From NCBI RefSeq assembly GCF_000019225.1, contig NC_010995.1, forward strand, positions 1,372,501 through 1,436,500: a stretch of DNA of 64,000 nucleotides, given 5' to 3'. A program made the translations under genes and the position numbers. Below the pieces are notes generated by a model. The model worked only from the letters and a program-made list of their open reading frames with translations. It had not been told where the DNA came from and did not search any database. The first letter of the stretch is position 1; the number at the start of each line of letters is the position of its first letter. This document shows, one piece after another, positions 7,817-17,155 of the stretch. This DNA is from Cellvibrio japonicus Ueda107 (GTDB taxonomy: Bacteria > Pseudomonadota > Gammaproteobacteria > Pseudomonadales > Cellvibrionaceae).

Positions 7817-9841
7817 TTACAATTCCCTGGCGATTTTGGCTTTTCTTACCAGTTGCACAAACTCTGTGCGATAGCCGTATTCATCGTTTCCCTTATTGGC
7901 TTGCGCCAATTCAATCACCTGGTCATAGGTGAAGTCGCCTGTGTATTTGCCGCCTTTCAGCAATTGGGCAAAACCGGCAACCGCCGTTGCAAACCTGGCT
8001 TCCTGTTGCAATTCGGGCGTGGCCTTGTTGTTTTTAAGCACAGGTTGTTCCAGCAATTGTGATTTATCGTTAGTGGGTAATTTGTAACGCAAGCGCACCA
8101 GGCCATATTCATTGCCGCTACTGTTGGCAGCGGTTGTCGGCGTTTGGTAGCGACCGGCTTCAAGCAGGCCGGAGTCTGTACCGACCGGGGTAATTTCATA
8201 GATAGCCGTAACCCGCTGGCCCGATCCCACGTCACCGGCATCGACCTTATCGTTGGCAAAGTCTTCGCGCTTGAGCGCGCGGGTTTCGTAACCGAGCAGG
8301 CGATATTCCGCGACGGTAGCCGGGTTAAATTCCACCTGGATTTTTACATCCCTGGCGATAGGGAAGAGGGTAGAGGTTGCTTCGTTGACCAGAACTTTTT
8401 GCGCCTCACTGAGCGTATCAATATAGGCAGCGGTGCCATTGCCGTTTTGCGCCAGGGTCTGCATCAGGGCGTCCTGGTAATTGCCCTGGCCAAAGCCCAG
8501 TACAGAGAGATAAATACCCTTAGCACGTTTGCGCTCGACAAAATCCTGCAGTGGCTCATCGCCGGTTTGGCCCACATTAAAATCACCATCGGTGGCCAGG
8601 ATAATGCGGTTGACCCCCTTGGGGTTAAAGTTGGCTTCCGCTAATTGATAGGCGAGTGCAAGCCCTTCGCCACCTGCCGTGCTGCCACCGGCTTGCAGGT
8701 TATGTAAGGCCGCAAGGATTTTGCTTTTTTCCCTGACCTTGGTGGGTTCCAATACCGTGCCTGCTGCACCGGCGTAGACCACAATAGCAACCGTATCTTC
8801 GGGTTTGAGTGTGCTGAGCAATAACTCCATGGATTGCTTTACCAGCGGCAATTTGCTGGGCTCGTCCATAGAGCCGGACACATCCAGCAAAAATACCAGA
8901 TTGGATTGCGGGATATGGCCGGCCGGTAATTGATAGCCCTGGATACCTATGTGCAACAGTTTGTTACCGGGTTTCCAGGGGGAATCCAGCACAGTGATAT
9001 TGGTGGTGAAGGGGGTTTGCGCACTGCTGGGTAGTGGATAGCTGTAATCAAAGTAGTTAACCATTTCCTCAATACGCACGGCGTCTTTGGGGGGCAATTG
9101 GCCCTGGTTAAGCAGACGGCGGGTAAAGCTGTAGGCGGCTGTGTCCACATCAATGGAAAAAGTCGAGAAGGGATTGTCGCGTGTTGCGATCACCGGGTTG
9201 TCATCGACCTGATTAAAACGATCGCGATATTCCCGGGTGGTTGCCTGGAGGATATCTGCCGGTGCATAGGCATCGGCATGGACTGCGGCGGTAGGGGCAG
9301 CTGCCATAGGTTTTGCAGCCATTTGTGCTTCGGCCATGCGACGCTGGCGATCTGCTATGGCCTTGGCTTTGTGTTGGCGCTCTTCTGCCTGTGAAAGTTC
9401 TGCGCGCATACCTGTTACAACGATCTCCTCGATGTCGCTATGGGTATCGGCCAGATGTGCTTCCATCGGTGGTGTGGCCAGGTAACCGGGCTGGTAGTGC
9501 TGCATGAGACCCAGGCCGGCGATAACGGCAATACTGGAAGCGGCTATGCCGGAGAGGAGCGCCGGTCTTTTCCAAAAGGGATGGGGGTTGTGCGTGGAGT
9601 TTTTCATTGTGTCATTCCCGTGTTGAGTGGATTCACGGGTAAGACGCAGGCGCTGTAAAAATCCTTGGCGGTGTGCTGAAATTTTTTCGGTAGCAGAAGT
9701 TTTTTCGTCGGCCGCCGCCGATGGCTCGCTGGAAAACGCTTCCAGTGCAGCTGCGATATGGCGCGCCTTGATGGTGGCGTTAGGTGTGGCGTTGAGAGTA
9801 GCCAGCTCGTCCAATGGATGTTTTTCAGGTGATTGGGTCAT
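7817..9841 (-). CDS. membrane-anchored von Willebrand factor A protein (YfbK-like)
   Basis: The 674-residue protein has a cytoplasmic N terminus and a membrane helix at about 94-114. A Ser/Ala-rich region follows (about 160-190), then a vWA N-terminal domain, a vWA domain with the metal-binding MIDAS motif DVSGS (Asp320, Ser322, Ser324), and the C-terminal DUF3520-type domain. Residues 138-149 read EEIVVTGMRAEL, strikingly like the start of a TonB-dependent receptor. Its ATG overlaps the stop of the sigma factor gene. This is the last gene of the moxR operon; MoxR ATPases and vWA proteins are known partners in assembling other complexes. The cellular target is unknown. Confidence 0.85.
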   Translation of the reverse strand: MTQSPEKHPLDELATLNATPNATIKARHIAAALEAFSSEPSAAADEKTSATEKISAHRQGFLQRLRLTRESTQHGNDTMKNSTHNPHPFWKRPALLSGIAASSIAVIAGLGLMQHYQPGYLATPPMEAHLADTHSDIEEIVVTGMRAELSQAEERQHKAKAIADRQRRMAEAQMAAKPMAAAPTAAVHADAYAPADILQATTREYRDRFNQVDDNPVIATRDNPFSTFSIDVDTAAYSFTRRLLNQGQLPPKDAVRIEEMVNYFDYSYPLPSSAQTPFTTNITVLDSPWKPGNKLLHIGIQGYQLPAGHIPQSNLVFLLDVSGSMDEPSKLPLVKQSMELLLSTLKPEDTVAIVVYAGAAGTVLEPTKVREKSKILAALHNLQAGGSTAGGEGLALAYQLAEANFNPKGVNRIILATDGDFNVGQTGDEPLQDFVERKRAKGIYLSVLGFGQGNYQDALMQTLAQNGNGTAAYIDTLSEAQKVLVNEATSTLFPIARDVKIQVEFNPATVAEYRLLGYETRALKREDFANDKVDAGDVGSGQRVTAIYEITPVGTDSGLLEAGRYQTPTTAANSSGNEYGLVRLRYKLPTNDKSQLLEQPVLKNNKATPELQQEARFATAVAGFAQLLKGGKYTGDFTYDQVIELAQANKGNDEYGYRTEFVQLVRKAKIAREL

Positions 9842-10464
9842 AGGTTAACCCCCTCGCAAGATTGAAGGGTTTGTAGGTATTTGCGAATTTCATGCAGGCG
9901 CCAGGAGACGGTCGCCTCTTTGATATTCAGGATACTGGCCGCTTCGGCGTGGCTGAGACCTTCGCCGTGAACCAGCAGTGCGGTTTCCTTAAACCCGTCG
10001 GCCAGGGTTTCCAGTTGTTGCAATACCTGGCGTAAGTACACCGGGATATGGCTGGCATCGTCGCACAGGGCTTCGGGCACTGCGTCCAGTGGCTGTGCAT
10101 CGCGTGCATGCCCCTGGCTTTTGTACCAGTCTTTGGCGCAATTGATGACCAGGCGATACAACCAGCTGCTGAAGGCCGATTCAAAACGGAATTGGCCAAT
10201 ACTCCGCGCCAATTTCAGGCAGGCATTCTGGGTGATGTCTTCGGCATCACTGCGCTGCCCACTCCAGCGAAAGGCAAAGCGGAACATCAGGTCATAATAA
10301 TGCCCGAGCAATTGTTCAAAGGCGCTGGCGTCGCCAGCCTGGGCGCGGCGGATGAGCAGTTGCTCATCGGGCGGTGATGACATATCAGCTCCGGCAGTTG
10401 CAGCCTCCAGACTTTTCATGTGTTCCGGTAAGACGAGGGCTGTAGTGGATTCCTTGGGTAGCAC
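9838..10464 (-). CDS. ECF-type RNA polymerase sigma-70 factor
   Basis: Up to 208 residues with sigma region 2 (FEQLLGHYYDLMFRFAFRWSGQRSDAEDITQNA) and region 4 helix-turn-helix (LSHAEAASILNIKEATVSWRLHEIRKYL). The start may be the GTG at 10464, which overlaps the preceding stop codon, or a downstream ATG; MSSPPDEQLLIRRAQAGD (residue 28) would give a typical ECF length of about 180. Its stop overlaps the vWA start by four bases. No classical anti-sigma gene is adjacent. The N-terminal half of the membrane vWA protein could play that part, but that is inference. Confidence 0.88.
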   Translation of the reverse strand: MLPKESTTALVLPEHMKSLEAATAGADMSSPPDEQLLIRRAQAGDASAFEQLLGHYYDLMFRFAFRWSGQRSDAEDITQNACLKLARSIGQFRFESAFSSWLYRLVINCAKDWYKSQGHARDAQPLDAVPEALCDDASHIPVYLRQVLQQLETLADGFKETALLVHGEGLSHAEAASILNIKEATVSWRLHEIRKYLQTLQSCEGVNL

Positions 10465-12419
10465 TAGATTTTTTTTATCGCTTGCCGTAATGCATCCAGA
10501 TATTCGTCCTGCTCCCGGTAGGCAATCTGTTCATAGAACCGGCAAATCTCCTGCAAAAGTTGCTGTAACGGCGGCTCTGCATGGGCCACGCGCGCCAGGA
10601 ACTGGCCCAGGGGTTCGTCGCGCGCGCGGGTAAAGCCGCGCGGTGCAAGTTTACGCTCCAGCCGCTGGATTAAACGGGTTTCCGGGCGCAACGGATTCCA
10701 GCGGCGACGGCGAGTCATCAACCAGGCAAAAGCACCGGCAGCGACTAACCCCAGCCCGATAAGCCAGAGGGTGATACGCCAGGGTTCGCTGCCACCGAGT
10801 AGATTTTTCAACAACCCTTCCTGCGCTTTTGCGTCATAACTCAATACCCGGCGATGCCATAGGTAGACGGCTGCATCCAGCTGCATTTGCAGTTGGCGCA
10901 AGAGTGCCAGATGTTGCCATGGGGACTGAACAAGGTTTAATTCTGTGTCCGGGAGCGCGTTGTTGATGCCCTGTTCAATGCGGTTGGGTGCTACGGTTGC
11001 GGTGGGATCAATCATGTACCAGCCGCGCTCGGCGGACCAAACCTCAACCCAGGCATGGGCATCGGATTGACGTACCAGCAAGTAGTTCTCCAGGTTATTC
11101 CACATACCGCCCTGGTAGCCCACGGCGATGCGCGCCGGAATGCCTGCGCTGCGCAGCATAAAGGCAAAGCTGCTGGCGAAGTGTTCGCAAAATCCCTGTT
11201 TCGTATCGAACAGGAACTCATCAACGCTGTGCTGCCCGAGGGCTGGCGGGCGCAGGGTATAACGGAATTGTTGGTTAAACAGTTTCAGTGCGCGCTCGAT
11301 AATTGCGGAATTGTCCGCCCCCTGGCGACGCCAATCCCTGATAAGTGCCTGGGTGCGTGGATTGGCACCAGCAGGAAATTGTGTGTGTTGCTGTTGCTCC
11401 GGGGGTGAGAGGTTGAAAGGGCCTGCGTGGGCGCTGTCCAGCACCGAGCTGACCTCGTAGCGCAAACGCTGGGCGATTGGGTAGCGCATCATGAGCAGGT
11501 TGTTATCGGTAATCCAGCCGGTGTGGGCACCGGTATGCAAGCGCACCGGTGTGACAAGTCCAAACAGCCAGCGCTGCCCATGGGGCTCGATGATGATACT
11601 GTAATTGGTTCGTTTCCCATCATTGGGGGCAAGCGTTTTAGTGGCCAATGGGAATTTGTCCCGTTGTGTCCAGCGGCGGCCATCGAAATGATCCATGACT
11701 AGGCCGCGCCAATAGAGTCGGGTTGGCGCCAGGGGCTCTCCCTCAAATTCCACCCGGAAGGCCGGTGCCTGGCTGGTAACCAGCTCGCTGATATCGCCTG
11801 GCTCAAGGCTGTCGCTAAAACCGGTTTGGGCTGCTTTCTGATTGGGAATCGCCCAGAGTGGGCCAAGGCGGGGAATAACTACAAACAGCACCAGCATGAC
11901 CGGCAATGTATGCAGCAAGATGGCTCCACTCCGCTGCAACCCCTTACCCATGGGCTGTGCATAGTGCAGGTGGATGGCGCGCCAGCTGGCTATCAGCAGC
12001 CAGCAACAGCCAAGGCTATAAAGGGCTGCCAGGGGGGATTGGTTGAACAGTAGCTGGGTGCCGGTAGTGACAAAACCAATCATGATTAACCATTGGGCAT
12101 CGCGATTGGACTTCACCTCCAGCAACTTGAGCACGAAGGCACTGAGTAGCAGTGCAACCATGGTCTCCGTTCCGACCCTGCCGGAAAAGCTGATAAAAAT
12201 GCCCAGGGCACAGAGACCGATCACAATCCCCTTCAGCACCATGCCGGGTGCCCCCCAGCGGCCCAGGTACATCTGGATTCGCCAGTAGGCCACCAGGCCC
12301 CAGATAACCAGCAACCAACCTGGCAGGAAAAACAACAGCGGCAGGATAACCAGCGCCTGGGTGACCAATAGCCAGGCGAGCTTGTCGCGGCTGAGATAAT
12401 CGACCCGGTGACGGTTCAT
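10464..12419 (-). CDS. TgpA-like membrane transglutaminase (DUF3488/transglutaminase core)
   Basis: The 651-residue protein has about five to six N-terminal membrane helices (1-190). A periplasmic transglutaminase-like core follows, with the Cys-His-Asp triad in GFCEHFASSFAFML, SDAHAWVEVW and MIDPTA. Then come another membrane helix (about 555-575) and a DUF4129-like tail. This architecture is that of Pseudomonas TgpA. Its start overlaps the stop of the DUF58 gene, and it lies in the usual moxR-DUF58-tgpA order. The periplasmic substrate is not deducible from sequence. Confidence 0.93.
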   Translation of the reverse strand: MNRHRVDYLSRDKLAWLLVTQALVILPLLFFLPGWLLVIWGLVAYWRIQMYLGRWGAPGMVLKGIVIGLCALGIFISFSGRVGTETMVALLLSAFVLKLLEVKSNRDAQWLIMIGFVTTGTQLLFNQSPLAALYSLGCCWLLIASWRAIHLHYAQPMGKGLQRSGAILLHTLPVMLVLFVVIPRLGPLWAIPNQKAAQTGFSDSLEPGDISELVTSQAPAFRVEFEGEPLAPTRLYWRGLVMDHFDGRRWTQRDKFPLATKTLAPNDGKRTNYSIIIEPHGQRWLFGLVTPVRLHTGAHTGWITDNNLLMMRYPIAQRLRYEVSSVLDSAHAGPFNLSPPEQQQHTQFPAGANPRTQALIRDWRRQGADNSAIIERALKLFNQQFRYTLRPPALGQHSVDEFLFDTKQGFCEHFASSFAFMLRSAGIPARIAVGYQGGMWNNLENYLLVRQSDAHAWVEVWSAERGWYMIDPTATVAPNRIEQGINNALPDTELNLVQSPWQHLALLRQLQMQLDAAVYLWHRRVLSYDAKAQEGLLKNLLGGSEPWRITLWLIGLGLVAAGAFAWLMTRRRRWNPLRPETRLIQRLERKLAPRGFTRARDEPLGQFLARVAHAEPPLQQLLQEICRFYEQIAYREQDEYLDALRQAIKKI

Positions 12420-13408
12420 GCTGCCTCCGGCAGGTTAAACAGGGCCAGGGCACTGAGCACGGCATCGAGGTGGTGGGGCCCCAGATTAGGAGAGAGTTGC
12501 AATCCGGGTAGGCGCAGGCCATAGGGAATTTGCTGTTGCTCGTAGGCCAGTGCCCAATAACACAAGCCACCCAGGCGCTCTTCCTGCGCGAGCGTGACGC
12601 TGTACCAATCCAGCCACTTTTCTGCCGAGAGATACTCCCGGTATTCCTTGGTGAATAGCCCTTTTTCCTGGGCATATTGCTTCCAGGCAATGTGCTTGGG
12701 CGAGTCACCTGCAATATAGGTGCGCAAACCGCTGAATTCATCGCCGCCAGGGCGCTCACCGGCACCCTGGTCCGTGCCATCACCCAGGGCGGCCTGGGGT
12801 TCGTCTATCGGCCGTGGCTGCGGGTAAACCAGTACCCTGGCATCCAGGCGTAGCCAGGTCCAGCAGCGAATAATCCCCAGGGGAAAGCTGCTTTGTACCA
12901 AAAGGCGCGTTGGTTGCAGGAATCCTCGATGATGGCTATCAAGCCAGAGCGTAATGCGTTGGGGCTCGCCCGGTTTAAGGCTGGCTGGCTCGGGTTCACC
13001 TTCCTCCCAGCGCAATTGGATGGCTTCACTGCCTTGTCGGTGGTCGCTGTCCAGTTCAATAACAAAGCCGGCCTTATCACCCGCAAACACCGGTTGTGCG
13101 CCGACAAAGCGGATATGGATACCGGCCAGGTTGGCATAGGCGTGAAGGATGCTCACCACCAACAAACTCACCAGCAGGTAGCTGAGCCCGAGAATCAGGT
13201 TGTTCTGGTAATTGGTACCCATGACCCAGATCACCAGGATCAATAACAGGAATAGGAAACCCTGGCGATTGGGAAAGGTATAGAGATTCTTATGGGTGAG
13301 TTTATGGCGGTGTGCCAGGGGCGCGCGGCGATCAACCCAGGTAAAAAAACGGCGGCGCCAGTACTGGCGCCAATGACTAAGGCGGGTAGTGGTGGTGTCG
13401 GCAGGCAT
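12416..13408 (-). CDS. DUF58 domain protein
   Basis: The 330-residue protein has two hydrophobic segments near the N terminus (about 48-90). The DUF58 signature follows in the C-terminal half (GDEFSGLRTYIAGDSPKHIAWKQYAQ). DUF58 proteins are vWA-like partners of MoxR ATPases. It starts just after the moxR stop and overlaps the transglutaminase gene by four bases (ATGA), so the operon is translationally coupled. Confidence 0.92.
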   Translation of the reverse strand: MPADTTTTRLSHWRQYWRRRFFTWVDRRAPLAHRHKLTHKNLYTFPNRQGFLFLLLILVIWVMGTNYQNNLILGLSYLLVSLLVVSILHAYANLAGIHIRFVGAQPVFAGDKAGFVIELDSDHRQGSEAIQLRWEEGEPEPASLKPGEPQRITLWLDSHHRGFLQPTRLLVQSSFPLGIIRCWTWLRLDARVLVYPQPRPIDEPQAALGDGTDQGAGERPGGDEFSGLRTYIAGDSPKHIAWKQYAQEKGLFTKEYREYLSAEKWLDWYSVTLAQEERLGGLCYWALAYEQQQIPYGLRLPGLQLSPNLGPHHLDAVLSALALFNLPEAA

Positions 13409-13412
13409 GGTC

Positions 13413-14327
13413 TTAGCCCAGCACGTCCACGCTTTCGCGCAGGCGCTGTACCAGCGGTTCGCCCTGGCTGCTATGGCCGGTACCGCGCACCCGGTGGCTA
13501 ACCACCGACGGCAATACGGCTTGCACGTCTTCGGGAATCAGGTAATCGCGGTGATGGATATAGGCCCAGGCCTTGGCGGCTCCCACCAATGCCAGGGCGC
13601 CGCGCGGGGACAAGCCATAGCTGAATTGACCGTCAGTGCGGGTAAAAGCCACCAGTCTTTGGACATAATCGAGCAGGGCAGGGCTGGCTTTTACCTGGTG
13701 AACCTGGTGCTGGATTGTGGCGAGCTGGTCCTTATTGACCAGGGGCTCCATGGCGCGGATACGGGCGCGCGGGTCCACCCCTTCGAACAGCAAGCGCTCG
13801 GAAGCCGGGCTGGGATAACCCAGTGAAATACGCATCAGGAAACGGTCGAGTTGGGATTCAGGCAGGGGAAAGGTACCGCTTTGCGATAAGGGATTTTGTG
13901 TGGCAATCACAAAGAAGGGCGTGGGCAGGGGGCGGCTTTTACCCTCGATAGTGACCTGGCCTTCTTCCATCGCTTCCAGCAGCGCACTTTGGGTCTTGGG
14001 TGAGCTGCGGTTGATTTCGTCGGCCAGCAATACCTGGGTGAATACCGGTCCCGGATGGAATTTAAAAACCCCTTCGTTTTTTTCGAAGATGGCAACCCCC
14101 AGGATGTCAGCAGGCAATAAATCGCTGGTGAATTGCACCCGCTCAAATTCAAGCCCGAGCACCTTGGCCAGGCAGTGGGCGAGTGTGGTTTTGCCCATGC
14201 CGGGCAGATCCTCGATCAGCAAATGGCCGCGTGCAAACAGGCAGGCGAGCGCAAGGCGCACCTGCTGGTCTTTGCCGAGCAGGACCTGGTCGATCTGGTC
14301 GATAACCTGGTTAATCAGTGGTTGCAT
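13413..14327 (-). CDS. moxR: MoxR-family AAA+ ATPase
   Basis: The 304-residue product has Walker A (DLPGMGKTTLAHCLA), Walker B (LLADEINRSSPKTQSALLEAM), sensor 1 (VIATQNPLSQSG) and the C-terminal AAA lid (YGLSPRGALALVGAAKAWA), all typical of MoxR. It is the first gene of a five-gene minus-strand operon with DUF58, transglutaminase, ECF sigma and vWA genes. MoxR proteins act as chaperone-like ATPases with vWA partners. The last two operon members are the less usual ones. Confidence 0.95.
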   Translation of the reverse strand: MQPLINQVIDQIDQVLLGKDQQVRLALACLFARGHLLIEDLPGMGKTTLAHCLAKVLGLEFERVQFTSDLLPADILGVAIFEKNEGVFKFHPGPVFTQVLLADEINRSSPKTQSALLEAMEEGQVTIEGKSRPLPTPFFVIATQNPLSQSGTFPLPESQLDRFLMRISLGYPSPASERLLFEGVDPRARIRAMEPLVNKDQLATIQHQVHQVKASPALLDYVQRLVAFTRTDGQFSYGLSPRGALALVGAAKAWAYIHHRDYLIPEDVQAVLPSVVSHRVRGTGHSSQGEPLVQRLRESVDVLG

Positions 14328-14378
14328 GAAACCTTCTTACGTCAGGGCGTGTTAATCGGAAAGTGTAGAGGCAGGCTT

Positions 14379-15638
14379 TCAGGGTTTATACACCCAGCCA
14401 TCGCCCAGGATACTGGTCGCGCGCTTATGGCGTAATTGATAGGTCTCCAGCTGTTTGCGCAAGCGAAGTTCCTGGGCCGGATCGGTAACGGATTTGAGTT
14501 GCTCGCGCAGTTGCGCGATGCGGGTATCGTTGGGGATTACACGGATAATGGTTTCTTTACTGTGACCCCTCTGGCGCTCTGCCCAATTGTTTTCGGTCCA
14601 GAGCGGTTGCGCAGACAGGTTGGCGATTTCCACGCGTTTTACACCCTTGCCGTAATCCTTGCGCAGTAAATCGAAGCGCAGTATGGCACCGTCGCGCGGA
14701 TCACCCACAGCATCCTGGCTCAGTCCGGTGCGATAGAAACGGCTTTGGTTGCTGATGAAATTCCCCAGGCTGTAAATCACCGCCGCAATGCGCCCATCGC
14801 GGGTTTCATAGGCTTCTACCGGTTGCAGCACATGGGGGTGATGGCCGAGTAACACGTCGACACCGCCTTCCATTAATACGTGGGCTTCGTCGATCATGGT
14901 TTGTTGCGGTGCTGTTTCATATTCAACACCCCAGTGCAGGGAAAAGATCACCGCTTCGGCACCGGCCGCGCGTGCAGCGGCTATAGCCTCCAGGGCGGCC
15001 TTGCGCTCATAGACAAACACACAGGGCTCATTCACCCCTTTGTTAAACAGGCTGTTAAACACCTGCGATGCACCGATAAATGCCACCTTGATACCGCCCA
15101 GGTCGCGGATCTTGGCCTGGCGTGCCTCGGCGCAGCTGTTACCGGCGCCGATAAAGTCCAATGGCGATTTGCCCAGCTCGCCCAGGGTTTCGAGAAACCC
15201 GGCCCGACCCTGGTCGTACACATGGTTGTTGGCAAAGGAAACCATATCAAAACCGGTGTCGGCGAGGGATTGCAGCACGGCCGGATCGGCGTTGAACATA
15301 AAGGCTTTACTGCCCAGGTTATTAACGGGTGCTATAGGGGTTTCGAGGTTGGCAAAGGCCCAGTCAACACTGCTGATTTCATCTTTCACCCCGGCCCAGA
15401 GCGCATCGTGCCCGCCGTTGCCCCAACCCTGCCGAGCCGCTTCAGCGGCCGATTTTTTGACATCGCCATGCATCAGGATATCGCCAACCGCGGCAAAGGT
15501 AGCGCGGGCTTCCAGCTTGCCCCAGTGTTCAGGGGCGGCAGTGGGAGTTGTGCCGGGTGTTACCGGGCGGTCGCCGGGTTGGCTGCAGGCAGCGAGTAGC
15601 GTGCACAGGCACAGGAAGTAAATACTGGGCAACTTCAT
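14379..15638 (-). CDS. CapA/PgsA-family lipoprotein (metallophosphatase fold)
   Basis: The 419-residue protein begins with a lipoprotein signal (lipobox LAAC, Cys18). The CapA domain follows: FAAVGDILMHGDV, NLETPIAPV, SFANNHVYDQG, SLHWGVEYE and LLGHHPHVLQPVE, the last holding the conserved histidines. CapA/PgsA proteins function in poly-gamma-glutamate synthesis, but the capBC synthase genes are absent, so another envelope role is possible. I chose the ATG at 15638 because it directly precedes the signal peptide and has AAGGA upstream. Confidence 0.88.
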   Translation of the reverse strand: MKLPSIYFLCLCTLLAACSQPGDRPVTPGTTPTAAPEHWGKLEARATFAAVGDILMHGDVKKSAAEAARQGWGNGGHDALWAGVKDEISSVDWAFANLETPIAPVNNLGSKAFMFNADPAVLQSLADTGFDMVSFANNHVYDQGRAGFLETLGELGKSPLDFIGAGNSCAEARQAKIRDLGGIKVAFIGASQVFNSLFNKGVNEPCVFVYERKAALEAIAAARAAGAEAVIFSLHWGVEYETAPQQTMIDEAHVLMEGGVDVLLGHHPHVLQPVEAYETRDGRIAAVIYSLGNFISNQSRFYRTGLSQDAVGDPRDGAILRFDLLRKDYGKGVKRVEIANLSAQPLWTENNWAERQRGHSKETIIRVIPNDTRIAQLREQLKSVTDPAQELRLRKQLETYQLRHKRATSILGDGWVYKP

Positions 15639-15761
15639 GGACGATCCTTGGGGGCGATAAAGGGAAGAAATCATCAGTGACAATTTGGCGAGAATAGCAG
15701 GCTGGCCACCAGGGGCGTGGGTAAAAGTTCAAAGAAAGGTTAACTGCCGGTTTGCTATGCC

Positions 15762-16745
15762 CTAGTGGGCGCAGACAACCCGATTGCGTCCCAGCTGCTT
15801 GGCCTGGTAGACAGCCTTGTCGGCGCGATTAAACCAACCGTCCAGCGTCTCGTTGGGCTTGAGCTCGGCGCAGCCGAACGACGCCGTGATTTCGCCTTCC
15901 GGGGCGTTGAGTTCGAGGCTGATATTCACACGCAACTGCTCCGCGAACAGGCGCGCTTCCTCAAGCTGGGTATTGCGTGCCAGCACGATAAATTCTTCCC
16001 CGCCGAAACGGAAGGCGCGATCGGTAGTGCGTATGCGGCGGGTTATCAGCTGTGCAAGGTTTTGCAATATCTCGTCGCCGATACTATGGCCAAACTTGTC
16101 GTTAATTTGCTTGAAGTAATCCAGGTCAAAAATAATCAGGGTGGCGGGTGTCTGGTTGCGTTGGAAATCATCCAGGCACTGTTTAAGCGTCTGGTTCAGT
16201 GCGCGGCGGTTAGCCAGCTCGGTGAGAGGGTCCTGGCTGGCGGATTTTTCCAGGAGTGCGCGCTGGCGCTCGGTTTGGAGGGCGAACACATAGGCGAGCG
16301 AAGTAGAGAAAAGCAGGCTGGCAATCATGGCCATTGCATCGACCATATTGGGCAAACGCAGAGCGAGAGGGACAAGTGCACTGATTGCCAACAGATTGGC
16401 AATGAGAGCATTAAGGGCTCGCAGTAAAAAGACGTTGGCAAAGATTGCAGGAAAAACCCAGAACACAAACAGTGGGCTGTTCAAATAGGCAACTACAACA
16501 GCACCGGCGGTATAAAGGGACGCAGCAATTGTCAGGTTGGATTGCGCCACACGGCGTTGATGATGGGCAACCCAGGCATTTAACAGGGCAACGCTCACAA
16601 TGCCCACATCCAGAAGGGCATGCAGGTATTCGCCCTGCAGGTAGCGCATCACCGCAAACGGACTGATACCCACCAGTGACAGCAGGCCAAAAAACTTCAC
16701 CAATCCCAATTCAAATTTCAGGGTGCGCTCGTCGAGCATGGGCAT
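15762..16745 (-). CDS. membrane diguanylate cyclase (GGDEF)
   Basis: The 327-residue protein has five to six hydrophobic segments in residues 18-155. A C-terminal GGDEF domain follows with active-site motif GGEEF, preceded five residues earlier by RTTD, a product-inhibition I-site. It should make c-di-GMP from GTP at the inner membrane and be feedback-inhibited. The sensor part has no recognised name. It is monocistronic; the 240 bp between it and tRNA-Pro show no further gene. Confidence 0.92.
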   Translation of the reverse strand: MPMLDERTLKFELGLVKFFGLLSLVGISPFAVMRYLQGEYLHALLDVGIVSVALLNAWVAHHQRRVAQSNLTIAASLYTAGAVVVAYLNSPLFVFWVFPAIFANVFLLRALNALIANLLAISALVPLALRLPNMVDAMAMIASLLFSTSLAYVFALQTERQRALLEKSASQDPLTELANRRALNQTLKQCLDDFQRNQTPATLIIFDLDYFKQINDKFGHSIGDEILQNLAQLITRRIRTTDRAFRFGGEEFIVLARNTQLEEARLFAEQLRVNISLELNAPEGEITASFGCAELKPNETLDGWFNRADKAVYQAKQLGRNRVVCAH

Positions 16746-16987
16746 GTATCCTCTGTACTTCCATGGATGCTGGCCCGCAAAACCGATCGGTCATGGCGAG
16801 CCAATGCTCACGCCAGCAGTAATAACTGCCCGGGTATCCTGAACCACTGATAGGGTGGGCGATGCTGGTGGGCAGATGTTATGGATTATGTCTGCCAGGG
16901 CAAATTGTATTTAGTGTTTTACGTTTGCCGGCCGGTAACCCCGGTGATACTGGGGCTGGCCTGTGGGGGTGAAACCCGGTGTAAAAA

Positions 16988-17064
16988 TGGTCGGAGTGAG
17001 AGGATTCGAACCTCCGGCCCCTGCTTCCCGAAAGCAGTGCTCTACCGGGCTGAGCTACACTCCG
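16988..17064 (-). tRNA. tRNA-Pro (anticodon CGG)
   Basis: The minus strand folds into a full cloverleaf of 77 nt with CCA encoded. The acceptor stem is CGGAGTG/CACTCCG, the anticodon stem CTGCT/AGCAG with loop TTCGGGA (anticodon CGG, reading CCG proline codons), and the T arm GGAGG-TTCGAAT-CCTCT. The 5' C and discriminator A fit bacterial tRNA-Pro. No integrated element is attached to its 3' end. Confidence 0.97.
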
Positions 17065-17155
17065 CAAAAAAGAGCGCAGATTCTAGGGGCTTTCCGGCGA
17101 TTTTTGTAGCCCCTGGGGACAAGATTTTTATCGGTCGAGCCGACGGGAGCCCTCG

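Noticed and set aside
12016..12783. 255-codon minus-strand open frame inside the transglutaminase/DUF58 region
   Set aside because: It lies in another frame across two well-defined genes with clear domain matches and has no ribosome site or recognisable domain.
16980..17070. tRNA-Pro as the insertion site of a mobile element
   Set aside because: Genes on both sides are ordinary chromosomal ones, with no integrase and no repeat of the tRNA 3' end nearby.
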